The notes under the pieces are model-generated. The model was not told the origin of the DNA. It saw only the letters and a list, made by a program, of their open reading frames with translations, and searched no databases. A program made the position numbers and the translations under genes. A stretch of DNA of 7,246 nt from Sporichthyaceae bacterium (GTDB taxonomy: Bacteria > Actinomycetota > Actinomycetes > JACCUZ01). Location of the stretch: NCBI GenBank assembly GCA_013698395.1, contig JACCUZ010000105.1:1-7246 (forward strand). Reading direction: 5' to 3'. Position 1 is the first letter of the stretch; the number at the start of each line of letters is the position of its first letter. Below, piece by piece: positions 1 to 7,133 of the stretch.

Positions 1-355
<355 letters not shown>

Positions 356-364
356 TGTCTTCGA

Positions 365-384
365 CACCCGCGCAAGCGCTGGTG
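365..384 (-). other. Short hairpin abutting the 16S 5' end
   Basis: CACC (365-368) pairs with GGTG (381-384) and GCGC (370-373) with GCGC (376-379), separated by one mismatch and closed by a 2-base loop; in practice the inner pair opens to a larger loop. It lies about 10 nt before mature 16S. This may be part of the leader folding that precedes maturation of the 5' end. Confidence 0.4.
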
Positions 385-396
385 CCAACATTATGA

Positions 397-432
397 AGAG
401 CGCCCGAGGTCTGGCGAGACCTCGAGCGATCT
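397..432 (-). other. Long hairpin just upstream of 16S
   Basis: The arms 397-412 and 417-432 pair over 16 positions around a 4-base loop. The inner eight pairs (CGAGGTCT with AGACCTCG) are perfect. The outer part has one C-U mismatch and one G-U wobble in the RNA. The stem ends about 42 nt before the mature 16S 5' end. It is strong enough to be a candidate RNase III or assembly-chaperone element of the leader, although the classical processing stem pairs the leader with sequence beyond the 16S 3' end. No U-tract follows, which argues against termination. Confidence 0.6.
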
Positions 433-440
433 GGCACTGC

Positions 441-469
441 AGACGTAACTAGCAAATAGATAGTCGTCT
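441..469 (-). other. Imperfect stem in the AT-rich leader segment
   Basis: AGACG (441-445) pairs with CGTCT (465-469), and after a 2-base bulge ACTA (448-451) pairs with TAGT (461-464), leaving a 9-base AT-rich loop. This is the most AT-rich part of the non-coding region. Such AT-rich leader segments in pre-rRNA can be single-stranded or serve as processing sites; here that is inference only. Confidence 0.4.
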
Positions 470-507
470 GTCATGTACCAAAGGAATTTCCGTCGGGACG
501 ACTCGGC

Positions 508-525
508 ACGACTCTTCAGAGTCGT
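508..525 (-). other. Leader hairpin with competing partner
   Basis: ACGACTC (508-514) and GAGTCGT (519-525) are perfect complements around a 4-base loop. A second copy of ACGACTC at 498-504 could pair with the same GAGTCGT arm, so two mutually exclusive stems are possible. In the transcript the GAGTCGT-complement arm comes first and the two candidate partners follow. This is a sequence-level observation of RNA folding potential within the pre-16S leader. Confidence 0.5.
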
Positions 526-570
526 TCAAAGCCGACCCGGACGGGGTTGTTTGGCATTGACTTTTGGCAC

Positions 571-591
571 GCTGTTGAGTTCTCAAGGAGC
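571..591 (-). promoter_or_regulatory. boxA-like rRNA antitermination element
   Basis: The minus strand reads CTCCTTGAGAACTCAACAGC across this interval. This matches the conserved TTGAGAACTCAACAG core found in leaders and 16S-23S spacers of actinobacterial rRNA operons. BoxA RNA is bound by NusB with ribosomal protein S10 (NusE) and lets RNA polymerase read through the long structured rRNA genes. It lies about 45-65 nt after the inferred transcription start and about 215 nt before 16S, a normal location. Confidence 0.8.
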
Positions 592-607
592 GGGCGCACA
601 CCGATGG

Positions 608-621
608 AAGCCTTTCGGCTT
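608..621 (-). other. GAAA-tetraloop hairpin in the early rRNA leader
   Basis: The transcript would read AAGCC-GAAA-GGCTT, a five-pair stem closed by a stable GNRA tetraloop, starting roughly 15 nt after the inferred transcription start and ahead of boxA. No U-tract follows, so it is not a terminator. Its role is unknown; protection of the nascent 5' end or a Nus-complex contact are possibilities. Confidence 0.55.
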
Positions 622-641
622 GTTCTCGGGGCAACCGTTCA

Positions 642-670
642 AATCTACCCAGGTGGTAACGGAGTGTCAA
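642..670 (-). promoter_or_regulatory. Main rRNA operon promoter (-35 TTGACA, 17 bp, -10 TAGATT)
   Basis: On the minus strand the -35 hexamer TTGACA is the complement of 665-670. The -10 hexamer TAGATT is the complement of 642-647, with a spacer of exactly 17 bases. The -35 is a full match to the housekeeping sigma (SigA/HrdB) consensus and the -10 fits the actinobacterial TAnnnT pattern. Transcription would start around 635-638, about 280 bases before mature 16S and just upstream of the boxA element, which is the expected layout for an rRNA promoter. A 7-bp inverted repeat overlaps the -35 (see the dyad at 660-680). The promoter call rests on sequence match and position only. Confidence 0.85.
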
Positions 671-680
671 ACTCACTCCG
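660..680. promoter_or_regulatory. Inverted repeat overlapping the rRNA -35 box
   Basis: Arms CGGAGTG (660-666) and CACTCCG (674-680) are perfectly complementary over 7 bp with a 7-base spacer, and they enclose or overlap the TTGACA hexamer. The geometry resembles an operator for a dimeric DNA-binding protein, since bound protein would cover the -35. It lies upstream of the inferred transcription start, so it would not appear as an RNA hairpin in the rRNA transcript unless an upstream promoter reads through. No known operator family is recognised, and chance symmetry in GC-rich DNA remains possible. Confidence 0.4.
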
Positions 681-803
681 CAGCCGCCCGCCACACGCTG
701 ACCGCCTACGCAACCGGAACTGCGAACCGCGAATCCGTGTGGCCCCACCGGCGGAACGGCCACCTGACCGGTGTCCGTATCTCCCTGCCGGGGAACGTCC
801 GGA

Positions 804-831
804 AGCCTAACAGCCCTTCTCCGCGATGCAA
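804..831 (-). promoter_or_regulatory. Possible upstream rRNA promoter (weak)
   Basis: On the minus strand TTGCAT (complement of 826-831) is followed after 16 bases by TAGGCT (complement of 804-809). TAGGCT is an acceptable actinobacterial -10, but the -35 matches consensus at only three positions. Actinobacterial rRNA operons often have tandem promoters, and this one would lie about 160 bases upstream of the strong promoter and just after the tyrS stop. It is a candidate only. Confidence 0.25.
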
Positions 832-878
832 GTCACCGGCCTCACGGCAAGCCACCGGCCTCACGGCAGGCCAACGGC
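830..878. repeat. 19-nt tandem repeat, 2.5 copies, spanning the tyrS stop codon
   Basis: Units 830-848 and 849-867 are identical at 18 of 19 positions (AAGTCACCGGCCTCACGGC against AAGCCACCGGCCTCACGGC). A third, partial copy follows at 868-878 (9 of 11 positions). The tyrS stop codon TGA lies in the 849-867 unit (complement of 861-863). The next unit downstream therefore repeats the end of the gene, including a second GCCGTGA. The unit length is not a multiple of three. It looks like a slippage-type duplication at the gene end. It is too short and has no spacers, so it is not a CRISPR. Confidence 0.85.
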
Positions 879-2171
879 TGTACGCGGGCTCGCGAGGGCG
901 ACCGCCGCGAGCTGGCGCTTGCCGCGACGCAGCACGAGCCAGCGGCCCGCAAGCAGGTCGGCTAGGCCGGGTCGGGCCTCCACGTCGGTCACCCGGATGT
1001 TGTTGAGGTAGGCCCCGCCCTCCTCGACCGCCCGGCGCGCCGCCGATCGGCTGGCGCACAGCCCGGTCGAGGCGAGCATCTCCACGACGGACGGCAGGGC
1101 GCCTCCCTCGGCCATCGTGACGGTTGCCAGCGGCAGCTCGGCGAGAGCCGCCTCGAGGGTCGCCGCGGGGAGCTCGTCCAGAACGCCGCTGCCGAACAGG
1201 GCCCGGCTGGCCGCCGCCACCGCATCGCGCTCCTGCGTGCCGTGTACGAGCTCGGTCAGCTCGTCGGCCAGGGCCCGCTGGGCCTCACGGGCGGCCGGCC
1301 GGGCGAGGGCAGCCTGCGCCAGCTGCTCGATCTCGGCCCGCGACCGGAAGGAGAACACCTTGAGGTAGGCAAGGACGTCCTTGTCGTCGGCGTTGACCCA
1401 GAACTGGTAGAAGGCGTACGGCGTGGTCATCGCGGGATCGAGCCACACGGTGCCGGACTCGGTCTTGCCGAACTTCGTACCGTCGGCCTTGGTGATCAGC
1501 GGGGTCGCGAACGCGTGCACCGACCTGCCCTCGACCCGGTGGATGAGATCGAGCCCGGCCGTGAGGTTGCCCCACTGGTCGTTTCCACCCGTCTGCAGGA
1601 CGCAGCCGTGACGGCGGTAGAGCTCGAGAAAGTCCATGCCCTGCAGGATCTGGTAGCTGAACTCCGTGTAGGAGATGCCTGCATCGGAGTGGAGGCGGGC
1701 ACTGACCGCCTCCTTGCTGATCATCTTGTTCACCCTGAAGTGCTTGCCTACGTCACGAAGCAGGTCGATGGCCGACATCGGGGCCGTCCAGTCGAGGTTG
1801 TTCACCATCAGCGCCGGGTTGTCGCCGTCGAACGCGAGGTACGGCTCGATCTGCCGGCGCACCCGCTCCACCCAGGTCGCGACGGTCTCCCGGTCGTTGA
1901 GGGTGCGTTCCGCCGACGGCTTGGGGTCACCGATGAGGCCGGTCGCTCCGCCCACGAGGGCAAGCGGCCGGTGTCCAGCCAGCTGCAGCCGGCGCAGCGT
2001 GAGGATCTGGACCAGGTTGCCGATGTGCAGACTCGGAGCGGTGGGGTCGAACCCGCAGTAGTAGGTCACTGGCCCCGCGTCGAGGACCTCGCGCAGCGCT
2101 CCGAGGTCGGTGCTGGAGGCGATCAGGCCTCGCCACTGCAGGTCCTGGAGCAGGTCGTCCGCGCTGGTCAC
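861..2171 (-). CDS. tyrS: Tyrosyl-tRNA synthetase
   Basis: This enzyme activates tyrosine with ATP and attaches it to tRNA-Tyr in the cytoplasm. The product is 436 residues, slightly longer than the usual bacterial length of about 420-430. The class I signature HIGN is at residues 49-52 after YCGFDPTAPSL. The substrate-binding YQILQGMD segment is at 173-180, QWGN at 199-202, and the KMSKS-equivalent KFGKT at 233-237. A C-terminal S4 RNA-binding domain covers about 370-430 (CASRSAARRAVEEGGAYLNN). The KFGKT form is common among bacterial TyrRS. The start is GTG at 2171, 18 bases after the mpg stop; an AGGCAGG stretch about 9 bases upstream is only a moderate ribosome binding site. The short gap suggests cotranscription with mpg, and there is no room for a T-box leader. 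The stop codon lies in a tandem repeat, and the rRNA operon follows in the same direction. Confidence 0.98.
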   Translation of the reverse strand: MTSADDLLQDLQWRGLIASSTDLGALREVLDAGPVTYYCGFDPTAPSLHIGNLVQILTLRRLQLAGHRPLALVGGATGLIGDPKPSAERTLNDRETVATWVERVRRQIEPYLAFDGDNPALMVNNLDWTAPMSAIDLLRDVGKHFRVNKMISKEAVSARLHSDAGISYTEFSYQILQGMDFLELYRRHGCVLQTGGNDQWGNLTAGLDLIHRVEGRSVHAFATPLITKADGTKFGKTESGTVWLDPAMTTPYAFYQFWVNADDKDVLAYLKVFSFRSRAEIEQLAQAALARPAAREAQRALADELTELVHGTQERDAVAAASRALFGSGVLDELPAATLEAALAELPLATVTMAEGGALPSVVEMLASTGLCASRSAARRAVEEGGAYLNNIRVTDVEARPGLADLLAGRWLVLRRGKRQLAAVALASPRTAVGLP

Positions 2172-2189
2172 AAGCGACAGCCTGCCTGA

Positions 2190-2805
2190 TCAGCCGGTTC
2201 GACGGCGACGTGATACCGCCGGGCGGTACGCGGACACTGTCGGCTCGCCATCGAGCCAGAACCGCCAGGGCAGGTGGGCGCCACCGCCCACGCCTACCCG
2301 GGGACCGCACCGAACGTGCGTGGACTGCAAGGCCGGTGCGGCGTGCACCACGAGCGGCGACCGGGGGGCGGTGGCGTCCGCACCGTCGAGCGCCCGGTCC
2401 ACGCCCAGTGCCGTTGTCAGGCGCGCGGGCCCCCGGGCCAGGTCACGGGCGCCTCGTGACGACGTACGTCGCGCGGCGGCGAGCTCGTGACCCCTCACGA
2501 CCTCCCCCGCCCGGAGCAACACAGCAGAGGCCCTGCCCTCCGGTCCGCAGACGAGGTTCATGCACCAGTGCATGCCGTAGGTGAAGTACGCATAGACCCG
2601 GCCCGGCGGCCCGAACATCACCGCGTTGCGAGGGGTCTGACCGCGGAAGGCATGCGAGCCGGGGTCATCCTCACCGTCGTAGGCCTCGACCTCGGTCAAC
2701 CGCACCGCCACCGCGCCCACCGGGCTGCGGTGCTCCACCGTGGCCCCCAGCAGGTCCCGGGCCACCTGGAGGACCGGCCGGTCGTAGAACGACGGAGGGA
2801 GGGGG

Positions 2806-2816
<11 letters not shown>
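2190..2816 (-). CDS. mpg: 3-methyladenine DNA glycosylase (AAG/Mpg family)
   Basis: This is a base-excision repair enzyme that removes alkylated purines such as 3-methyladenine from DNA. With the chosen start it has 208 residues, normal for bacterial family members. The core motifs are present: FYDRPVLQVARDLLG (10-24), TEVEAY (41-46), where E44 and Y46 align with the catalytic Glu125 and base-flipping Tyr127 of human AAG, and SHAFRGQTPRN with H55 aligning with His136. These are followed by MFGPPGRVYAYFTYGMHWCMN (67-87), LLRAGE (100-105), GPARLT (129-134) and GPRVGV...PWRFW (171-187). The open frame extends far upstream inside argH, but family N-termini fit the GTG at 2816, which overlaps the argH end by 11 bases. 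The ribosome binding site is weak, so translation is probably coupled to argH. The C-terminus ends in a short Arg-rich tail (RRRR). Confidence 0.95.
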
Positions 2817-4230
<1,414 letters not shown>

Positions 4231-4238
4231 TCGGGAGG

Positions 4239-4245
4239 CCTCCTT
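4239..4245 (-). promoter_or_regulatory. Strong ribosome binding site that fixes the argH start
   Basis: The minus strand reads AAGGAGG here, an essentially perfect complement to the 16S 3' end, 8 bases before the GTG at 4230. This supports the shorter argH start over an in-frame start at 4284. Confidence 0.9.
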
Positions 4246-4304
4246 ACCGGCGACGGACAGGGACGACGGACGCTCACTTCGCAAGGCATGAGATCACGTC
4301 AGCA

Positions 4305-4316
4305 GGCGTCTACGCC
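4305..4316. promoter_or_regulatory. Small dyad upstream of argH
   Basis: GGCGT (4305-4309) and ACGCC (4312-4316) are complementary around two bases. On the minus strand the right half contains TAGACG, which could pass for a weak -10 with a poor -35 (GTCAGT, 17 bases upstream at 4330-4335). It may be part of the argH control region with the neighbouring palindrome, or chance symmetry. Confidence 0.25.
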
Positions 4317-4321
4317 GAGCG

Positions 4322-4356
4322 CAGTGGGCACTGACCACGTATACGTGGTCAATGCC
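4322..4356. promoter_or_regulatory. Overlapping palindromes in the argG-argH intergenic region
   Basis: A perfect 20-bp palindrome at 4332-4351 (half-site TGACCACGTA) extends after one mismatched pair by four more complementary pairs (GGCA 4327-4330 with TGCC 4353-4356), giving a 30-bp dyad. An adjoining smaller dyad, CAGTG-GG-CACTG at 4322-4333, shares bases with its left arm, so the two cannot form together as RNA stems. The site lies 44 bases after the argG stop and about 97 bases before the argH start. It could be an operator for a dimeric regulator, or an RNA hairpin that ends or protects argG mRNA. No U-tract follows on either strand. It does not match the ARG-box pattern of ArgR (core TGNAT...ATNCA). 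A convincing promoter was not found around it. Confidence 0.7.
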
Positions 4357-4399
4357 GGGGCGCGCCAGGGCGGTCGGGGGCGTTCGGGAATCGGCGGGA

Positions 4400-5623
4400 T
4401 CACCGGCCGGGTTCGGCGTTGCCACTGGCTGTGCGGTGGTCCCGACGGGCGGCCATCTTCGACGGAAGACCCCAGAGCTCGACGAAGCCCTTCGCCAGCG
4501 ACTGGTCGAAGACGTCACCCGAGTCGTACGTCGCCCACTCGTACTCGTAGAGCGACTCCTCGCTGCGCCGCCCGGTCACCACTGCTCGGCCGCCGTGCAG
4601 GGTCAGCCGCACGTCGCCGGAGACGTGGGCGTTCGCGTCCTCGACGAACGCGTCCAGGGCCCGCTTGAGCGGTGAGAACCACAGGCCGTCGTAGACCAGC
4701 TCGCCCCACCGCTGGTCGACGGTGCGCTTGAACCGGGCCAGGTCCCTCTCGACGGTGACGTTCTCCAGCTCCTGGTGGGCGGTGATCAGGGCCAGGGCAC
4801 CGGGGGCCTCGTAGACCTCCCGGCTCTTGATGCCGACCAGCCGGTCTTCCACAAGGTCGATCCTCCCGACCCCCTGTGCGCCCGCACGCCGGTTGAGCTC
4901 CAGCACCGCCTCGAGCATGTCTACCGGTCGGCCGTCGATGGCAACCGGCGCCCCCCGCTGGAACGTGATGACGACCTCGTCGGGCTCCCGCGGCAGCGCC
5001 GGGTCGGCGGTGTAGTCGTAGACGTCCTCGATCGGCGCGTTCCAGATGTCCTCGAGGAACCCGGTCTCCACCGCCCGGCCCCACAGGTTCTGGTCGATCG
5101 AGTACGGCGACTTCTTGGTGACGTCGATGGGCAGGCCCTTCTCCTCGGCGAACCCGATCGCCTTGTCCCGGGTCATGCCCGAGTCCCGGACCGGAGCGAG
5201 CACACGCAGATCAGGCGCGAGGGCTCCTACACCAACCTCGAACCGCACCTGGTCGTTGCCCTTGCCGGTGCAGCCGTGGGCGACCGTCGAGGCGCCGTGG
5301 TCGCGCGCGGCTGCGACCAGGTGCTTGACGATGACCGGCCGGGAGAGCGCGGACACGAGCGGGTACCGGTCCAGGTAGAGGGCGTTCGTACGCAGGGCCG
5401 GGAGGCAGTACTGCTCGGCGAACTCCTGCTTGACGTCGACCACCACCGACTCGACCGCGCCGCAGGCGAGGGCACGCTTCCGGATGGTCTCGAGGTCCTC
5501 ACCTCCCTGGCCCACGTCGGCGGCGACCGCGACCACCTCGGCGCCGGTCTCCTCGGCGATCCAGCCGATGGCAACGGAGGTGTCGAGGCCTCCGGAATAG
5601 GCGAGCACGACCCGCTCGGTCAC
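4400..5623 (-). CDS. argG: Argininosuccinate synthase
   Basis: ArgG joins citrulline and aspartate with ATP to give argininosuccinate in the cytoplasm. The product has 407 residues, close to the usual length of about 400. The N-type ATP pyrophosphatase P-loop AYSGGLDTS is at residues 8-16. The conserved AHGCTGKGNDQVRFE block is at 115-129, KKSPYSIDQNLWGRA at 170-184, and GRIDLVEDRLVGIKSREVYE at 253-272. The start is GTG 5623, giving the typical VTERVVLAYSGG N-terminus; AAGGAG lies 7 bases upstream inside the end of argR. The start overlaps the argR stop by 4 bases (GTGA), so translation is probably coupled. The last ~17 residues after PSKMAARR are a polar, probably disordered tail. Confidence 0.98.
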   Translation of the reverse strand: MTERVVLAYSGGLDTSVAIGWIAEETGAEVVAVAADVGQGGEDLETIRKRALACGAVESVVVDVKQEFAEQYCLPALRTNALYLDRYPLVSALSRPVIVKHLVAAARDHGASTVAHGCTGKGNDQVRFEVGVGALAPDLRVLAPVRDSGMTRDKAIGFAEEKGLPIDVTKKSPYSIDQNLWGRAVETGFLEDIWNAPIEDVYDYTADPALPREPDEVVITFQRGAPVAIDGRPVDMLEAVLELNRRAGAQGVGRIDLVEDRLVGIKSREVYEAPGALALITAHQELENVTVERDLARFKRTVDQRWGELVYDGLWFSPLKRALDAFVEDANAHVSGDVRLTLHGGRAVVTGRRSEESLYEYEWATYDSGDVFDQSLAKGFVELWGLPSKMAARRDHRTASGNAEPGR

Positions 5624-6213
5624 GAGCTGTCTCCTTCGTCGGTGATGGGACTGGGGGTTGGACCGGCCGCGAGACCGGTGGGGGTGGAACTGGTAGGCCC
5701 GGTGGACTCGGCGACCGACACCGACAGCCGCAGCATCCGCTCGGCGACGGCCGCTCCGCCGTCCGGGTCGCGGGCGATCAGCAGGACCGTGTCGTCGCCG
5801 GCGATGGTGCCGATGACGTCGGTCGGGGCCGACCGGTCGATCGCCGACGCCAGGAACTGCGCGGCGCCGGGCGGGGTACGCAGGACCACGAGGTTCGCCG
5901 AGGCGTCGGCGGAGACGAGCAGCTCGCCGGCCAGCCGGGACAACCGGGCCGCGCCCTCACCGTTCACCGGCGCCAGGCGGGGCGTCGGGTCACCGCCCTC
6001 GGCGGGCACCGCGTAGACCAGGTCGCCGGCGTCGCGGATCTTCACGGCGCCGAGCTCCTCGAGGTCGCGGGAGAGGGTGGTCTGGGTGACGGCGACCCCG
6101 TCGTCCGCGAGCAGCCGGGCGAGCTCGGGCTGTGACCGGACCCGCCGGGTTTCGAGCAGCTCGACGATGCGTCGGTGCCGCGCGGTCCGGCTGGTGGCCA
6201 GCTGTGAGGTCAT
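5620..6213 (-). CDS. argR: Arginine repressor ArgR
   Basis: ArgR is a hexameric, arginine-sensing DNA-binding protein that represses arginine synthesis genes. The product is 197 residues from ATG 6213, longer than typical family members (about 150-180). The N-terminal winged helix-turn-helix covers about 10-70, with SQPELARLL (27-35) and the recognition motif TQTTLSRDLEELGAVK (43-58). The C-terminal arginine-binding and oligomerisation domain covers about 90-168, with the diagnostic GTIAGDDT (135-142). A Ser/Thr/Pro/Gly-rich tail of about 29 residues (169-197) accounts for the extra length. The upstream in-frame start at 6279 lies inside argF and would add 22 residues outside the family pattern. 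The chosen ATG overlaps the argF stop (ATGA) and has no clear ribosome binding site, so coupling to argF is likely. No ARG box was found in this window; the expected operator would be upstream of argC, off the right edge. Confidence 0.97.
   Translation of the reverse strand: MTSQLATSRTARHRRIVELLETRRVRSQPELARLLADDGVAVTQTTLSRDLEELGAVKIRDAGDLVYAVPAEGGDPTPRLAPVNGEGAARLSRLAGELLVSADASANLVVLRTPPGAAQFLASAIDRSAPTDVIGTIAGDDTVLLIARDPDGGAAVAERMLRLSVSVAESTGPTSSTPTGLAAGPTPSPITDEGDSS
5631..5636 (-). promoter_or_regulatory. Ribosome binding site of argG within argR
   Basis: AAGGAG on the minus strand lies 7 bases before the argG GTG at 5623 and inside the last codons of argR. It supports the 4-base argR/argG overlap and suggests efficient argG initiation in addition to coupling. 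Confidence 0.85.
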
Positions 6214-7133
6214 CGCTGGTTCAGCAACCAGGTCAGCAGGGCCTTCTGGGCGTGCAGCCGGTTCTCGGCCTCGTCCCACACCACACTGCGCGGGCCGTCG
6301 ATGACCGATGCCGCGATCTCCTTGCCCCGGTAGGCGGGCAGGCAGTGCAGTACCACGGCGCCGTTCGCGGCTCGGGCAAGGGCGGCGTCATCGACGGCGT
6401 ACGGCACGAAAGTGGCCGCCCGGCCTTCGGACTCGCCCTCCTGACCCATGGACACCCAGGTGTCTGTCGCCAGCACGTCGGCGCCCTCGGCGGCCGCGTG
6501 CGGGTCGCGGACGTGCGCGGCCGAGCCCCCCGTACCCTCGGCGATCTCCCGGGCCCGGGCCAGCACAGCCGGGTCCGGGTCGTACCCGTCGGGCGAGCCG
6601 ACCCGCACGTGCATGCCCGCCAGCGCGCCGCCGAGGAGGTACGAGTGGGCCATGTTGTTGGCGCCGTCCCCGAGATAGGTGAGGGTCAGCCCCGCCAGGG
6701 GGCCTTTGTGCTGGCGGACGGTCTGCAGGTCGGCCAGGACCTGGCACGGGTGGAACTGGTCGGTCAGTGCGTTGACCACCGGCACCCGGCTGACCGCCGC
6801 CATGGCCTCGATGCGCTCCTGGCCCGACGTCCGCCACACGATCGCCGCGCACTGCCGGTCGAGGACCCGCGTGGTGTCCTCGATCGGCTCGCCGCGACCG
6901 AGCTGGGTGGACTGCGCGTCCAGCACGAGGGGGTAGCCGCCCAGCTCGGCGACTCCCACGGAGAAGGACACCCGGGTCCGGGTCGATGGCTTGTCGAAGA
7001 CGATGGCCACCGACTGGGGGCCGGCGAGGGGCTGGGCGGCGTACCGGTCCTTCGCCAACCGGTCGGCGAGGTCGAGGACCTCGGCCTGCTCCGCTCCAGT
7101 CAGGTCGTCGTCGCGCAGGAAGTGCCGGGGCAT
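6210..7133 (-). CDS. argF: Ornithine carbamoyltransferase
   Basis: ArgF transfers the carbamoyl group of carbamoyl phosphate to ornithine to form citrulline, acting as a cytosolic trimer. The product has 307 residues, normal for the anabolic enzyme. The carbamoyl phosphate-binding STRTR is at residues 50-54 within FDKPSTRTRVSF, and the HPCQ motif is at 128-131. The ornithine-side motifs are LGDGANNMAHS (154-164), DTWVSMGQE (224-232) and HCLPAYRG (263-270). The start is ATG 7133, sharing one base with the argD stop (TGATG). The ribosome binding site is weak (GGGACGG about 9 bases upstream), consistent with coupling. The gene order argD-argF-argR and the biosynthetic neighbours indicate synthesis rather than the catabolic ArcB role. 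Confidence 0.98.
   Translation of the reverse strand: MPRHFLRDDDLTGAEQAEVLDLADRLAKDRYAAQPLAGPQSVAIVFDKPSTRTRVSFSVGVAELGGYPLVLDAQSTQLGRGEPIEDTTRVLDRQCAAIVWRTSGQERIEAMAAVSRVPVVNALTDQFHPCQVLADLQTVRQHKGPLAGLTLTYLGDGANNMAHSYLLGGALAGMHVRVGSPDGYDPDPAVLARAREIAEGTGGSAAHVRDPHAAAEGADVLATDTWVSMGQEGESEGRAATFVPYAVDDAALARAANGAVVLHCLPAYRGKEIAASVIDGPRSVVWDEAENRLHAQKALLTWLLNQR

Larger units (their letters stand above)
356..636 (-). other. rRNA operon leader (5' external transcribed spacer)
   Basis: This stretch lies between the inferred transcription start (about 635-638) and the 16S 5' end and holds no credible protein gene. On the minus strand it carries, in transcription order, a GAAA-capped hairpin (621-608), a boxA-like element (591-571), a hairpin ACGACTC/GAGTCGT (525-508), an AT-richer segment with an imperfect stem (469-441), a 16-pair hairpin (432-397) and a short hairpin (384-365). 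Actinobacterial pre-rRNA leaders are known to contain boxA for Nus-factor antitermination and stems cut during 16S maturation. The matching 3' strand of the processing stem would be beyond 16S and cannot be seen here, so the RNase III site cannot be placed. Confidence 0.85.
637..860. other. Intergenic region between tyrS and the rRNA transcription start
   Basis: No credible coding sequence is seen; short open frames here lack homology I can recognise and a ribosome binding site. The stretch contains the main rRNA promoter, the -35 dyad, a weak candidate promoter, most of a 19-nt tandem repeat, and two overlapping GC-rich dyads. These dyads are GTGGCC (739-744) with GGCCAC (758-763), and CACCGG (746-751) with CCGGTG (768-773). 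They overlap, so only one could form at a time in RNA. No hairpin followed by a U-tract was found on the minus strand, so a classical intrinsic terminator for tyrS is not visible. Confidence 0.7.

Noticed and set aside
446..474. Internal leader promoter ATGACA, 17 bases, TAGTTA on the minus strand
   Set aside because: The -10 lacks the final T that is most conserved in TAnnnT, the site is downstream of boxA where a start would lose antitermination, and the segment is better explained as part of a leader stem.
830..878. Tandem repeat as a CRISPR array
   Set aside because: Units are 19 nt, directly adjacent without spacers, and no cas gene is present.
473..1006. Plus-strand open frame across the rRNA leader, promoter and tyrS end
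   Set aside because: It overlaps the rRNA promoter, boxA and the tyrS S4-domain coding end, and its translation is Arg/Pro-rich without family features.
1242..2189. Long plus-strand open frame (315 codons) opposite tyrS
   Set aside because: It is the antisense shadow of tyrS, whose motifs are unmistakable. Long antisense open frames are expected in very high-GC DNA, and its product is low-complexity with no recognised family.
2172..2189. T-box or other amino-acid-sensing leader for tyrS
   Set aside because: Only 18 bases separate mpg and tyrS, far too short for a T-box riboswitch.
4332..4351. The argG-argH palindrome as an ArgR binding site (ARG box)
   Set aside because: Known ARG boxes are 18-bp imperfect palindromes with AT-rich TGNAT/ATNCA halves. 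This one has GC-rich TGACCACG halves, so only the outer TGA/TCA agrees.
4347..4352. TTGACC within the palindrome as a -35 for an argH promoter
   Set aside because: At spacings of 16 to 19 bases the sequences are GC-rich (for example GCCCAC at 17) and do not resemble a -10 hexamer.
4775..6016. Plus-strand open frame (413 codons) opposite argG and argR
   Set aside because: It crosses two well-supported minus-strand genes and has no recognisable motifs; it is a shadow frame.
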